A stretch of 64,000 bases of DNA from Corynebacterium ammoniagenes DSM 20306 (GTDB lineage: Bacteria; Actinomycetota; Actinomycetes; Mycobacteriales; Mycobacteriaceae), in assembly GCF_001941425.1 (NCBI RefSeq), contig NZ_CP009244.1, positions 1,178,001 through 1,242,000 of the forward strand, written 5' to 3'. The position numbers and the translations under genes were made by a program. This document shows, piece after piece, positions 45,432 to 55,056 of this stretch (the stretch's first letter is position 1; every line of letters starts with the position of its first letter). A model generated the notes under the pieces. The model made no database searches. It was not told where the DNA came from and saw nothing but the letters and a program-made list of their open reading frames with translations.

Positions 45432-46940
45432 GTGTCCCCCGCAAAGAATGCAGGCCAAGCAGTTGATACCGTCGACGTCGCACTAGTTGGTGCTGGCGTC
45501 ATGAGTGCGACCCTGGGTGCAATGCTCAGGGAATTGGAGCCAAGTTGGACTCAAATGATCTTTGAGCGTCTTGACGGCCCGGCTCTGGAATCGTCTTCCC
45601 CGTGGAATAACGCTGGTACCGGCCACTCCGCATTGTGCGAGTTGAACTACACGCCTGAAAAGGGCGGCAAAATTGATATCTCCAAGGCGATGCACATCAA
45701 TGAGCAGTTCCAGGTGGCACGTCAATTCTGGACCCACCAGGTCAACAACGGCATCTTGGCGGATCCTCGCGAGTTCATTAACCCAGTGCCACATGTGTCT
45801 TTTGCACAAGGCGAAATTCAGGTTGACTACCTCAAGCGTCGCTATGAAGCGCTGAACGGCAATCACCTCTTCCCAGACATGCAATTCAGCGATGACCGCG
45901 ATGTCTTCAATGAGCACCTACCGCTGATGGGCCGCGGACGTTCGGATGACAGCAAGGTTGCTATCTCCTGGACCAACGTGGGTACCGACGTGAACTTCGG
46001 TGCGTTGACCAAGCAGTTTTTGACCGCAGCTCGCGCTGCCGGCACCGAAATCCGTTATGGACACGAAGTCACCAAGATTAAGCGCAACGGTGCGGACTGG
46101 CAGGTCTACACCAAGAACCTGCACACCGGTGATACTCAGGTCGTCAATGCGAAGTTCGTCTTCGTTGGTGCGGGCGGCTACGCCCTCGACTTGCTGCGCA
46201 AGGCTGGCGTTCGCGAGGTCGCAGGTTACGCAGGCTTCCCAGTCTCCGGCCTGTGGCTGCGTTCAACCAACAAGGACTTGGTAGAAGAGCATAACGCGAA
46301 GGTCTACGGCAAGGCAGCGGTGGGCGCTCCACCAATGTCGGTTCCTCACTTGGATACCCGCGTTATTGATGGTGAAAAGAGCTTGCTCTTTGGCCCATAC
46401 GGTGGCTGGAGCCCGAAGTTCCTCAAGCAGGGCTCCTACTTGGATCTGTTCAAGTCCATTCGCCCGGATAATATCCCGTCTTACCTCGGTGTTGCTGCAC
46501 AGGAGTTTGGTTTGACCAAGTACCTGGTGCAGGAAGTGCTCAAGGACTTCGACGACCGTGTTGAAGCACTGCGTGAGTACGTCCCAACGGCTGACGCCAA
46601 GGACTGGGAGACCGTGGTAGCAGGTCAGCGCGTGCAGGTGATTAAGCCAGCAGCAGCTCCACGTTTCGGTTCCCTGGAATTCGGCACCACCTTGATCAAT
46701 AACCCAGAGGGCAATATTGCGGGCTTGCTCGGTGCATCACCAGGTGCATCGATCGCCCCAGCAGTCATGCTGGAATTGCTGGAGCGTTGCTTCGGCGAGC
46801 ACATGATCGGTTGGGCAGACAAGCTCTACGAGATGATCCCGTCCTACGGTGAAAAGCTCGGCAAGAACCCGAAGCTGTTCGATGAGATTTGGGAGATTAC
46901 CCAAAAGACTCTGCAGCTGGATAACGCTCCGGAGTTCTAA
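45432..46940 (+). CDS. mqo: Malate:quinone oxidoreductase
   Basis: Peripheral membrane FAD enzyme that oxidises malate to oxaloacetate and feeds electrons to menaquinone (502 aa), the main malate oxidation route in corynebacteria. FAD motif VDVALVGAGVMSATLGAMLR, then EPSWTQMIFERLDGPALESS, WNNAGTGHSALCELNYTP, and ASPGASIAPAVMLELLERCF at the C-terminus. The GTG start gives MSPAKNAG..., resembling known Mqo N-termini, and has GAAGAGG 9 nt upstream. Its stop overlaps that of selO by 4 nt. Confidence 0.96.
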   Translation: MSPAKNAGQAVDTVDVALVGAGVMSATLGAMLRELEPSWTQMIFERLDGPALESSSPWNNAGTGHSALCELNYTPEKGGKIDISKAMHINEQFQVARQFWTHQVNNGILADPREFINPVPHVSFAQGEIQVDYLKRRYEALNGNHLFPDMQFSDDRDVFNEHLPLMGRGRSDDSKVAISWTNVGTDVNFGALTKQFLTAARAAGTEIRYGHEVTKIKRNGADWQVYTKNLHTGDTQVVNAKFVFVGAGGYALDLLRKAGVREVAGYAGFPVSGLWLRSTNKDLVEEHNAKVYGKAAVGAPPMSVPHLDTRVIDGEKSLLFGPYGGWSPKFLKQGSYLDLFKSIRPDNIPSYLGVAAQEFGLTKYLVQEVLKDFDDRVEALREYVPTADAKDWETVVAGQRVQVIKPAAAPRFGSLEFGTTLINNPEGNIAGLLGASPGASIAPAVMLELLERCFGEHMIGWADKLYEMIPSYGEKLGKNPKLFDEIWEITQKTLQLDNAPEF

Positions 46941-48124
46941 GTTCCACAGAACGTAATAAACCCTTCGAGATCCCCCGGTTGTGATAAATCGGGGTGATAC
47001 TCGTGGGGCTTTTTTACTGCCTCAAGCAACTCGAAGTAGTAGGAAAGATCACCGTCGGTTGCCAATTTCAGCGCCCGGTCGAGTGGCTCATTTCGGGGAA
47101 TAGTGACCGGCGCATTGGGATCACGCTTGTGGTTTTCGACGGTGATATCACCGTCAACTTTTTGCGCATCTTCGGAGTCCAGGGCCGCATTCATCACATC
47201 GGTAAACTCCCCCATGGTGGAGTTGGCGATATCGACTGCGGTGTTCGGGTCTTCATCGAAAAGCGGCAAAAGCGTCTCAGCTAACCGCGCGAGGTTCCAG
47301 CCCAAGATATTCGGCTGGTTGCCATAGCGGTAACGGCCTTGCGTATCGATGGAAGAAAAGAACGTGTCCTCATCAAACTCTTCCATAAATGCACACGGGC
47401 CGTAATCGATGGTCTCACCGGACAACGTGGTGTTATCGGTATTCATCACGCCATGGATAAAGCCCAGCCGCTGCCATTTGGCCACGGTGCGCGCTTGTGC
47501 CTGCATGACTTGGCGGAAAAGCCCTTGGTAATCCTCGCCGGGGTAGTGCCGCTGGATCGCGTAATCTGCTACGGGGCGAATCTGGTCGGTCATCGCGGCA
47601 TATTGCATGGTGCCCACCCGCAGGTGACTCGCCGCCGTGCGCACGACCACCGCAGCAGGAACCACGCGATCGCGTTGAATCTTGCGGCCTGTGCCGATGA
47701 CAGCCAGCCCGCGCGTGGTGGGAACACCCAAAGCGTGCATGGCCTCGGAGACCAAGTACTCGCGCAGCATTGGTCCAATGGCACCTCGGCCGTCAGAACC
47801 AGGGCGCGAAAATTGGGTGCGGCCGATGCCCTTGGCGTGAATGTCTTGGCCGTTGGCCTCTCCCAATAACAGCGCGCGGCCGTCGCCTAAAACAGGGGAG
47901 AGCTGGCCGAATTGGTGCCCCGAATAAGCCTGGGCATAGGTGTCGCCCGATTGGCCAAGAAGGAGCTTAAGCCCGTCCGCAGACTTTAGAAAGTCGACGT
48001 CGAGGCCAAGCTCTTCGGCTAATGGTTCATTGAGTACCACCAAGCTGGGATCAGGTTGCTCCTCACCGGACGCAGACTTGACCATCTCGGGGAGGGCATG
48101 TGCATAGGTGTGTTCTAGTTTCAT
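46937..48124 (-). CDS. selO: SelO/YdiU family pseudokinase (protein AMPylase)
   Basis: A 395-residue SelO-family protein; the family uses an inverted ATP to AMPylate Ser/Thr/Tyr of redox proteins. Glycine-rich region SPVLGDGRALLLGE, Lys in HAKGIGRTQFSR, Glu in LVSEAMHALG, catalytic IHGVMNTDNTTLSG and metal-binding DYGPCAF are present. It is shorter than E. coli SelO (~480 aa) but keeps the C-terminal Cys (ending ITFCGT), the place of the redox Cys or selenocysteine in the family. Start ATG 48124, overlapping the phzF-like stop (ATGA), so the two form an operon. Confidence 0.92.
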   Translation of the reverse strand: MKLEHTYAHALPEMVKSASGEEQPDPSLVVLNEPLAEELGLDVDFLKSADGLKLLLGQSGDTYAQAYSGHQFGQLSPVLGDGRALLLGEANGQDIHAKGIGRTQFSRPGSDGRGAIGPMLREYLVSEAMHALGVPTTRGLAVIGTGRKIQRDRVVPAAVVVRTAASHLRVGTMQYAAMTDQIRPVADYAIQRHYPGEDYQGLFRQVMQAQARTVAKWQRLGFIHGVMNTDNTTLSGETIDYGPCAFMEEFDEDTFFSSIDTQGRYRYGNQPNILGWNLARLAETLLPLFDEDPNTAVDIANSTMGEFTDVMNAALDSEDAQKVDGDITVENHKRDPNAPVTIPRNEPLDRALKLATDGDLSYYFELLEAVKKPHEYHPDLSQPGDLEGFITFCGT

Positions 48125-48975
48125 AGGGAATTTCCACTCGTTAAGGTGCCGGAGATGCGAATGTGGACGCTGCCGCCAATCCAAATTTCTTTGCCGTCAT
48201 CAAAGACATGAACCACCCCAGCGCGGCCCAACTGGGAGCCCTGGGTGGCGGTATAGGACTCTGGCACTAATTTCCGCTCACGCATAAATTGCGCGACAGA
48301 GCCGTTTAAAGAACCGGTCACGGGGTCTTCGAGACCAAACATAAAAGCACGGACTTCGTATTCCGGGCCTTCACCGTCGGAGAGTCCCACCACGCCGACT
48401 TTTTCCGCGTGGCTGGTTTGCGGCTTGAGCTCACGCACCGCCTCGGCATCGCGAAGCTGCAGAATCTTCCATCCGGGTCCGTTATCACCCCAGCTATGAT
48501 CCACAACTTCCGAGGGGTCAACATTTAAGGCCGCACAGGCGCTCGCAAGATCGTCGTTAGTCAACGGACCAGACTTGAGCAAATCTGGCGTAGCGAAGGA
48601 GAAAATCTTCTGTTTATTTCCCTCATCGTTGCGAATAGCTTCTTCTTGAATGGTGACAAGCCCCAGCGCGCACTCTTGCACAATGCGGCCGTGCTTGTGT
48701 GGCTCAATACCCAAAGAACGCCACGCGCGAGCACTGCCTAGGGTGGGGTGGCCAGCGAAAGGCAGTTCCTCGAACGGGGTGAAAATACGCACCCGGTAGT
48801 CGGCAGAAGACTCGGTGGGAGGAAGCAAGAAGGAAGTCTCAGAGAAGTTGATCCAGGAAGCAATGGCTTGCATTTGCTCAGTGTCTAAGTCACCAGCATT
48901 GGCGATAACCGCCAAGGGGTTGCCCGAAAAAGGGGAGGTGGCAAAAACATCAACTTCAAAATACTCGTGCTCCAT
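48121..48975 (-). CDS. PhzF family isomerase-like protein
   Basis: A 284-residue member of the PhzF/diaminopimelate-epimerase-fold family: YFEVDVFATSPFSGNPLAVI (family N-terminus), SETSFLLPP with the catalytic Glu, ELPFAGHPTLGSARAW and SGTLTSGNSL at the end. No phenazine genes are nearby, so the function is a house-keeping isomerase or unknown. A TAGACT box lies 7 nt before its ATG: probably leaderless. Co-operonic with selO. Confidence 0.9.
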   Translation of the reverse strand: MEHEYFEVDVFATSPFSGNPLAVIANAGDLDTEQMQAIASWINFSETSFLLPPTESSADYRVRIFTPFEELPFAGHPTLGSARAWRSLGIEPHKHGRIVQECALGLVTIQEEAIRNDEGNKQKIFSFATPDLLKSGPLTNDDLASACAALNVDPSEVVDHSWGDNGPGWKILQLRDAEAVRELKPQTSHAEKVGVVGLSDGEGPEYEVRAFMFGLEDPVTGSLNGSVAQFMRERKLVPESYTATQGSQLGRAGVVHVFDDGKEIWIGGSVHIRISGTLTSGNSL

Positions 48976-49033
48976 GTCCCATAGTCTAGGTCACTGCCAT
49001 GGTCCGTCGGCAAGGGATTTACTATTTAAAGTC
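48976..49033. promoter_or_regulatory. Divergent leaderless promoters, phzF-like and DUF4921 genes
   Basis: Minus strand TAGACT (48988-48983) is 7 nt before the phzF-like ATG. Plus strand TACTAT (49020-49025) is 8 nt before the GTG at 49034. No ribosome-binding sites are seen. Confidence 0.5.
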
Positions 49034-50161
49034 GTGACCGTTAATTATTCTCCGTTTACGCACATGGCTGATGGCACCATCAAACAAATCAACCCCCTGC
49101 TGGGCACTGAGGTGTGGACTGTGCCGGGCCGTGGGAATCGTCCCTTGGACCAGCCACAGGCCATGACAGACAATCACAGCTGTGCCTTTTGCTGGGATCG
49201 CAAGCGTGAGACACCACCGGAGAAAGCTCGCATGCTTTCCGATGCCACGGTGTTGCGCCACGTTCCCGCCGCAGAATTAGACGCGACCGATCCGGATTTT
49301 CGCCGGATTCCCAATCTCTTTGAGATTGTCACTTTCGATTATTGGCATGCCAACTATGGGACGGAAGCCGATGCAGAGCTTATCGATGCTTACCTGGCCG
49401 AAGACAGCGGCTATGACCACGTTAAAAGTGTCGTCGAAGCAAAACTGAGACGGCAGCTCGATGGTGAGGACTTGAAGCTTGCCGCGCGGGCATTTTTCTC
49501 CGGTAGCCATGATGTCATCGTCGCGCGTCGGCACCATGGGGGTTCGGGCTCATTGAGCAAAGACGAACACGCGCGGTTTATCGCTTTTACTATCGATGCG
49601 ATGCGCGATTTGTATGAGAAAAACCCATACGCGAAATACGTCGCCGCATTTCAAAATTGGCTAAAACCAGCGGGCGCGTCCTTTGACCACCTGCATAAGC
49701 AATTAGTCGCCATCGATGAGCACGGTCCCGAACTGCGCAGCGTGGAGCGAGTACCCAATGTCTTCGAGGAGCGCGGAATTGAGCTTGCACGGAAACACGA
49801 TTTAATCATTGCGGAAAATGAACACGCCGTGCTTTTCGCGGGCATCGGGCACCCGTATCCCACCTTGGAGGTCTACTCCAAAGCACCTGGGCGCCCGTGG
49901 GAGCACAGCGCGGCAGAGGTGCGCGGGTTTAGCGATGTCCTACACGCCGCGCACAGGGCGATTGGTGCTGGGGTGCCGTGCAATGAAGAATGGCACCACC
50001 AGCCCCGGGATGTGCACAGTCCGATGCCGTGGCGTGTGAACCTTAAACTGCGCACATCGACTCTCGCTGGTTTTGAGGGCAGCACGCATATTTATCTCAA
50101 CACGATTTCGCCGTGGGACTTAAAAGAGAAAGTCTTGGAGGGCTTAGACAACCATCGTTAG
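49034..50161 (+). CDS. DUF4921 family, GalT-like nucleotidyltransferase
   Basis: A 375-residue protein resembling galactose-1-phosphate uridylyltransferases of the HIT superfamily: MADGTIKQINPLLGTEVWTV at the start, CAFCWDRKRETPP (a CxxC-type zinc site), and FQNWLKPAGASFDHLHKQLV, where HLHKQ replaces the usual His-Pro-His nucleophile motif. The enzyme activity is therefore uncertain. The start is set at GTG 49034 (TACTAT box 8 nt upstream); ATG 49064 is an alternative. The frame extends back to 48815 only as antisense of the phzF-like gene. It overlaps the convergent yaaA end by 18 nt. Confidence 0.8.
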   Translation: MTVNYSPFTHMADGTIKQINPLLGTEVWTVPGRGNRPLDQPQAMTDNHSCAFCWDRKRETPPEKARMLSDATVLRHVPAAELDATDPDFRRIPNLFEIVTFDYWHANYGTEADAELIDAYLAEDSGYDHVKSVVEAKLRRQLDGEDLKLAARAFFSGSHDVIVARRHHGGSGSLSKDEHARFIAFTIDAMRDLYEKNPYAKYVAAFQNWLKPAGASFDHLHKQLVAIDEHGPELRSVERVPNVFEERGIELARKHDLIIAENEHAVLFAGIGHPYPTLEVYSKAPGRPWEHSAAEVRGFSDVLHAAHRAIGAGVPCNEEWHHQPRDVHSPMPWRVNLKLRTSTLAGFEGSTHIYLNTISPWDLKEKVLEGLDNHR

Positions 50162-50833
50162 CTGAGTGCCGTTGACTTCTGTGAACCGGAAGCCAGGGGT
50201 GTCCATAATGTCCTCGATGGAGTGGAGATCTTTCCCAGCGATGGCGCGGGCGAGTTGTCCTTTGTGGAACTTATTGAAGTGGGAGATCACCTTGCCCTCG
50301 GAATTTTCTACGCGGACAGTCACGGCGCTCTTGACGCGGCCAAGTGCTTGATAGGTGCCCGAGCGCAGGTCGATGATGAAGTCATCTTCCGCCTCGAGTG
50401 CTTTTGTAATGGAGTTGCCCCACCGGGACTTCATGGTGGCATCGTAAAGCTTTGTGCCCCCGGATAAACGATAAAACGGAATCATATCCCGCGGGCGCAC
50501 GACGCCGAATAGGGCTGAACCGATAGCCAATTGATCCCAGGCTTTATCTGACAGAGTTTTCGCATCTAAAGCGTCGTATAAAACCCCGGTGTAGCGATAT
50601 AGCGCGGGCATGGTGGGGCCAGTAAGTAACTTGGAATTTTCCTCTGCCTCCGCGCGCAATGCCTCAGAGATTTTTAACACCTTCATTGCTTCATCGACAT
50701 CGTATTGTCGCAGGATATCAATGATATTTTGCCGGTTGTCGTGCAACGATGGAAAAGAAAGCGACGCTAAATCTAGCGGATCGCCGTCGCCACCGAAAGC
50801 TTTTGTTTCACTAGGAGGGAGGATAATGAGCAT
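50144..50833 (-). CDS. yaaA: Peroxide stress protein YaaA (UPF0246)
   Basis: A 229-residue YaaA protein: [21 protein letters not shown] start, [42 protein letters not shown] and [15 protein letters not shown]. coli YaaA lowers intracellular iron during peroxide stress and binds DNA. The ATG at 50833 is chosen ([11 protein letters not shown] is the canonical start); a TACTGT box ends 6 nt upstream. Its start codon is 30 bp from that of the divergent proS. Confidence 0.92.
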   Translation of the reverse strand: MLIILPPSETKAFGGDGDPLDLASLSFPSLHDNRQNIIDILRQYDVDEAMKVLKISEALRAEAEENSKLLTGPTMPALYRYTGVLYDALDAKTLSDKAWDQLAIGSALFGVVRPRDMIPFYRLSGGTKLYDATMKSRWGNSITKALEAEDDFIIDLRSGTYQALGRVKSAVTVRVENSEGKVISHFNKFHKGQLARAIAGKDLHSIEDIMDTPGFRFTEVNGTQLTMVV

Positions 50834-50863
50834 GCATATACAGTAGCCGTGTATTTTAGGATC
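50834..50863. promoter_or_regulatory. 30-bp divergent promoter, yaaA and proS
   Basis: Minus-strand TACTGT (50845-50840) lies 6 nt before yaaA and plus-strand TATTTT (50852-50857) 6 nt before proS. Both -35 regions must lie in the other gene's coding part. Both messages should be leaderless. Confidence 0.5.
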
Positions 50864-52621
50864 ATGATTACTCGCCTTTCTGAGCTGTTCTTGCGTACCC
50901 TTCGGGAGGATCCCGCAGAAGCTGAAGTCCCAAGCCACAAACTGCTAGTTCGCGCAGGTTATTTGCGACGTGCCGCACCTGGCATTTATTCCTGGTTGCC
51001 GCTGGGACTTCGTACCCTGCGCAAGATCGAGGACGTAGTCCGCGAAGAAATGAATGCGATCGGTGGCCAAGAGCTACTTTTCCCCGCTTTGCTGCCGCGC
51101 GAGCCTTATGAACTTACGGATCGGTGGACCGAATACGGTGACAACCTCTTCCGCCTCAAGGACCGCAAGGGTGCAGACATGCTGCTGGGCCCAACGCATG
51201 AGGAAATGTTTGCCCAAACGGTCAAAGACTTGTACTCCTCCTACAAGGATTTCCCCGTCACCCTGTACCAAATCCAAACCAAGTACCGCGATGAGGAGCG
51301 TCCTCGTGCCGGCATCTTGCGCGGGCGCGAATTCATCATGAAGGACTCGTACTCCTTCGATATGTCTGATGAGGGCCTCGATAAGTCCTATGCTCGCCAC
51401 CGCAAGGCGTATCAGAAGATTTTTGACCGCTTAGGCATCGAGTACGCGATTTGCCAGGCAACCTCTGGCGCCATGGGTGGCTCGGCGTCCGAAGAGTTCC
51501 TGGCGGTCTCTGAAGTCGGCGAAGATACCTTCGTTCGCGCCACCGACGGCGACTACGCCGCCAACGTCGAAGCCGTGGTGACCCCAGTTCCAGCAGAGAT
51601 TGATTACTCCAACCTGCCGGAGGCCAAGGAGTATGACACTCCTGATTCAGAGACTATCGACACCTTGGTCGAATGGGCACGTTCTGAAGGCATAACCATC
51701 GATGACCGCGAGGTCACTGCCGAAGACACCCTCAAGTGCATGATGGTCAAGATTGCACAACCAGGCGAAGAACCAGAACTCGCCGGTGTCTTGATCCCAG
51801 GCAGCCGCGCGCTGGCACCGAAGCGTCTGGAAGCTGCGTTGGAACCGGCGACCTTTGAGCTGGCCACCGACGCCGACTTCAAGGACAATCCATTCTTGGT
51901 CAAGGGTTATGTGGGCCCACGTGGGCTCAATGCCAATGGCGTTAAGGTCTACGCCGATCCGCGCGTGGTCTCTGGTACCTCGTGGATCACTGGTGCAGAT
52001 GCGAAAAACCGCCACGTCGTTGGTTTGGTAGCAGGCCGCGATTTCCAGATCGATGAATTCGTGGAAGCCTCCGAGGTCCACGAAGGCGACCCAGCTCCAG
52101 AAGGTCAGGGCACCTTGACGCTCAAGCGCGGTATTGAGCTTGGCCACATCTTCCAGCTGGGACGGAAATACACCCAGGCCTTTGATGTGCAGATTCTGGA
52201 CGAAAACGGCAAGCGTGCCATCCCCACCATGGGCTCTTATGGCATTGGTGTCTCGCGCATGATGGCGGTGTTGGCAGAACAGCGCCATGACGAAAAGGGC
52301 CTGAACTGGCCGCTCGATGTCGCGCCGTACCAAGTACACGTGGCGGTAGCCAACAAGGACGAAGATGCCACCAAGGCCGGCAACGAGCTGGTAGAAGCTT
52401 TGGATAAGGCAGGCGTCGAAGTGCTTTTCGATGACCGCCCGAAGGTTTCTCCTGGCGTTAAGTTCAAGGATGCCGAACTACTCGGCATGCCATACTGCGC
52501 GATTTTGGGCCGTTCTTTTAAAGACGGCATCATCGAATTGCGCATTCGTGGCGGCGAGACCCTCGAGGTCCCCGCCGAATCCATCGTGGACGAATTGCTG
52601 CAGCGACTGGGACGCAAGTAG
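50864..52621 (+). CDS. proS: Prolyl-tRNA synthetase
   Basis: Bacterial-type ProRS (585 aa) with the class II motifs: motif 1 [20 protein letters not shown], motif 2 [20 protein letters not shown], motif 3 [17 protein letters not shown], and the editing (INS) domain in the middle (residues ~220-400). C-terminal anticodon domain [19 protein letters not shown]. Start at ATG 50864 ([16 protein letters not shown]); no ribosome-binding site. Confidence 0.96.
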   Translation: MITRLSELFLRTLREDPAEAEVPSHKLLVRAGYLRRAAPGIYSWLPLGLRTLRKIEDVVREEMNAIGGQELLFPALLPREPYELTDRWTEYGDNLFRLKDRKGADMLLGPTHEEMFAQTVKDLYSSYKDFPVTLYQIQTKYRDEERPRAGILRGREFIMKDSYSFDMSDEGLDKSYARHRKAYQKIFDRLGIEYAICQATSGAMGGSASEEFLAVSEVGEDTFVRATDGDYAANVEAVVTPVPAEIDYSNLPEAKEYDTPDSETIDTLVEWARSEGITIDDREVTAEDTLKCMMVKIAQPGEEPELAGVLIPGSRALAPKRLEAALEPATFELATDADFKDNPFLVKGYVGPRGLNANGVKVYADPRVVSGTSWITGADAKNRHVVGLVAGRDFQIDEFVEASEVHEGDPAPEGQGTLTLKRGIELGHIFQLGRKYTQAFDVQILDENGKRAIPTMGSYGIGVSRMMAVLAEQRHDEKGLNWPLDVAPYQVHVAVANKDEDATKAGNELVEALDKAGVEVLFDDRPKVSPGVKFKDAELLGMPYCAILGRSFKDGIIELRIRGGETLEVPAESIVDELLQRLGRK

Positions 52622-52628
52622 TCCGCGG

Positions 52629-53366
52629 TTAAAGTTTTGCGGCAGCATGAATGAGCCAGCTGCGCCACTGCGAATCCTGCGCGGTGACAGCAGCTGCCTC
52701 AAAGCTATCGCGGCTTGATTGCACGAGCTCATCAGCAAATTCTTGAGCCGTGGAATCATCCGGCCAAGTCGCGGTGTATGCCGGATCCGCTACTGGAGCA
52801 TCTTCGCCGATAAATTCTTGCAGCTGCACAATGAGTTCTTCGTGCGCAACGGTATCGACATCCGCGCCGTGCGCCTCGGCAACATCGAGGCCGTACACGG
52901 TGGAATATTCAAATTCCAACAGCCCGCGCGCCTCACCGAGCATGTCTTCATCGGGTGTTTCGGGGAGAGCCGCATTGCCATCGGCAAGCGCGATGGCTTG
53001 ATCGATTAATAGTGGGCGGGAATCTTCCGGCGCTTTCTCGGCGAGTTCGACGAGCTGCGCAACCGCGTCCTCGCGAGAGCCTGCCGGACCTGCCGGGTCT
53101 GTGTCATCGATAACGCAGGTATCTGGCACCTGGCCATCTTCTTCCAGCCCGCAGAGACGATTGATTTCTGCAAACAGTTCCTCTGATTGCGTCCGGCGCA
53201 GCTGCGCATAGGAGGAATCTTCGGATTCTTTCGCATCCGCCTGCGCAGTTTGGGCAAGCTCCACTAAAGCGGAATCGGGCCGTGGGCCAAAGAAGTCCAC
53301 GACGGCACACGAAGACAGCAGGGGGACGCATACAAGAAAGGCTGCAAAGGTAAGTCGGCGATTCAC
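52629..53366 (-). CDS. DUF4439 family lipoprotein
   Basis: A 245-residue probable lipoprotein: signal peptide with lipobox LLSSC (Cys20), then an acidic Ala/Glu/Asp-rich, mostly helical protein with a ferritin-like DUF4439 C-terminal part (LLEFEYSTVYGLDVAEAHG, SRDSFEAAAVTAQDSQWRSW). The function is unknown; it stands before rimP in related actinobacteria. GTG start 53366 with TAAGGT 7 nt upstream on the minus strand, so a leaderless message is likely. Confidence 0.85.
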   Translation of the reverse strand: MNRRLTFAAFLVCVPLLSSCAVVDFFGPRPDSALVELAQTAQADAKESEDSSYAQLRRTQSEELFAEINRLCGLEEDGQVPDTCVIDDTDPAGPAGSREDAVAQLVELAEKAPEDSRPLLIDQAIALADGNAALPETPDEDMLGEARGLLEFEYSTVYGLDVAEAHGADVDTVAHEELIVQLQEFIGEDAPVADPAYTATWPDDSTAQEFADELVQSSRDSFEAAAVTAQDSQWRSWLIHAAAKL

Positions 53367-53404
53367 GTGGAAGACCTTACCTGCTCCCCGTTAAGCTATT
53401 GGCT
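53367..53404. promoter_or_regulatory. 38-bp divergent promoter, DUF4439 lipoprotein and rimP
   Basis: Minus-strand TAAGGT (53379-53374) is 7 nt before the lipoprotein GTG; plus-strand TAAGCT (53392-53397) is 7 nt before the rimP ATG. Both genes lack ribosome-binding sites. Confidence 0.6.
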
Positions 53405-53944
53405 ATGGCTTTCCCAAGTGAACAAAAGTTAGAAGATTTCCTCACCCCGATTTTAGCCAAGCACGACTTGGATGTGGAACAGATTAAAACCACCAAAGCG
53501 GGGAAGAAGTCCCAAGTAGTCATCCGTATTGATGGCGAAAAGCGCCCGTCTTCGGATGTCTTAGAAGAGATGTCGCGCACTATCGGTGACGCCTTCGACG
53601 CCGCCGAAGAAGCTGGCGAGCTCAATTTCGGTGCCGGCTACACCCTGGAGGTCTCGACCCCTGGCGTGGACCTGCCGCTGACCGCACCGCGGCATTTTCG
53701 CCGCAATCGGGGCCGCAAGATTAAGTCTTCGCTGGGTGAAGTACGTATTGGCGCTCTCAGCGAGGATGAACAGAACGTGATTGTTGTAACAAGCGCCCGA
53801 GATATAGCCAAGGTACAAGTACAGCGATTGGAAAACCTTGTGGGTTCAGTGGTAGAAATTGAATTCGCACCTGCTCCCGCCGTGGAGCAGGATATCGTCG
53901 AGCTCAGCTTCGACGCAGCCCAAGAATTGGCTGCTGAAGACTAA
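53405..53944 (+). CDS. rimP: Ribosome maturation factor RimP
   Basis: 30S assembly factor (179 aa). LEVSTPGVDLPLTAPRHFRR is the RimP signature; the N-terminal half has HDLDVEQIKTTKAGKKSQVVIRIDG. The start is ATG 53405 with TAAGCT 7 nt upstream; the TTG two codons earlier is not required. It begins the rimP-nusA-ylxR-infB cluster. Confidence 0.94.
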   Translation: MAFPSEQKLEDFLTPILAKHDLDVEQIKTTKAGKKSQVVIRIDGEKRPSSDVLEEMSRTIGDAFDAAEEAGELNFGAGYTLEVSTPGVDLPLTAPRHFRRNRGRKIKSSLGEVRIGALSEDEQNVIVVTSARDIAKVQVQRLENLVGSVVEIEFAPAPAVEQDIVELSFDAAQELAAED

Positions 53945-54002
53945 GCTGACCGCTTGGATGGAACACGAGCGGTTATTGTTGGAAACGTTGAAGGATGAAT
54001 AA

Positions 54003-55025
54003 GTGAATATTGATATCGACGCGTTGCGTGCTATCGAGACCGAGCGTGGTGTGCCAGTTACGGACTTGCTGACTTCTGTAGCAAGCGGACTGCTGTATGC
54101 ATACACCGAGTACCGCGATGGCAACATCGAAGAAAACCATAAGGCCCGCGTAGATATTGATGCTGATACCGGCGAAGTTTCCGTCGTTGTTACCGAAAGC
54201 GACGAAGACGGCGAGATCATCACGGAATTTGATGACACGCCCACCAACTTCGGTCGGGTAGCTGCACCGGCTGTCCGCGATGCAATCTTCAAGCGCTTGC
54301 GCGAAGTAGAAGCAGACCGCGCCTACGATTCTTACGCTGAACTGCAGGGAACTGTTGTCTCTGGCGTCGTGCAGCAAGATTCTCACGCGAATTCCCGCGG
54401 CATCGTCGTGGTGCAACTTGGTACCGAGATTGATATTAAAGAAGGCAAAACCCAAGACGGCATCTTGCTCCCAGCGGAACAGATCCCCGGCGAGCGTTTA
54501 ACCCACGGCACCCGCGTGCGGGCTTACGTCGTTGGCGTTCAAAAAGAAGGCGCTCGCGTCCAGGTTCTATTGTCGCGGACCCACCCAGAATTGGTTCGTG
54601 GACTCTTTGAGCTGGAAGTACCAGAGGTACTCGATGGCGCTGTGGAAATTGTCGCTATCGCTCGCGAAGCAGGACACCGTTCCAAGGTTGCTGTCACCGG
54701 CCAGGTCAAAGGCCTAAATGCCAAGGGTGCATGCATTGGCCCCCGCGGTCAGCGTGTGACCAACGTGATGCAGTCTTTGGGTGGCGAGAAGATCGACATC
54801 ATTGATTTCAATGAGGATCCTGGCGTATACGTGGGCAATGCCTTGGCACCATCGAAAGTAGTGCGCGTGGAAGTGCTTGACCCTGAAGCGCAACTAGCAC
54901 GCGTGACTGTTCCGGACTACCAGTTGTCACTTGCTATTGGTAAAGAAGGACAAAACGCACGTTTGGCAGCTCGCCTTACCGGCTGGAAGATTGATATTCA
55001 TTCCGACGCTGACAAGGTCGAGTAA
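54003..55025 (+). CDS. nusA: Transcription termination/antitermination factor NusA
   Basis: Binds RNA polymerase and RNA to control pausing and termination (340 aa, the short form without C-terminal acidic repeats seen in actinobacteria). Order: N-terminal polymerase-binding domain, S1 domain (LQGTVVSGVVQQDSHANSR), KH1 (EVPEVLDGAVEIVAIAREAG) and KH2 (IGPRGQRVTNVMQSLGGEKI, LAIGKEGQNARLAARLTGWK). The GTG start has AAGGA upstream. Confidence 0.96.
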   Translation: MNIDIDALRAIETERGVPVTDLLTSVASGLLYAYTEYRDGNIEENHKARVDIDADTGEVSVVVTESDEDGEIITEFDDTPTNFGRVAAPAVRDAIFKRLREVEADRAYDSYAELQGTVVSGVVQQDSHANSRGIVVVQLGTEIDIKEGKTQDGILLPAEQIPGERLTHGTRVRAYVVGVQKEGARVQVLLSRTHPELVRGLFELEVPEVLDGAVEIVAIAREAGHRSKVAVTGQVKGLNAKGACIGPRGQRVTNVMQSLGGEKIDIIDFNEDPGVYVGNALAPSKVVRVEVLDPEAQLARVTVPDYQLSLAIGKEGQNARLAARLTGWKIDIHSDADKVE

Positions 55026-55056
55026 TCAACCGCATTGGGCAAAGAAATGTCGCAAG

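Noticed and set aside
48815..49033. N-terminal extension of the DUF4921 gene
   Set aside because: The frame is open only as the antisense of the phzF-like gene; the recognisable protein begins near 49034.
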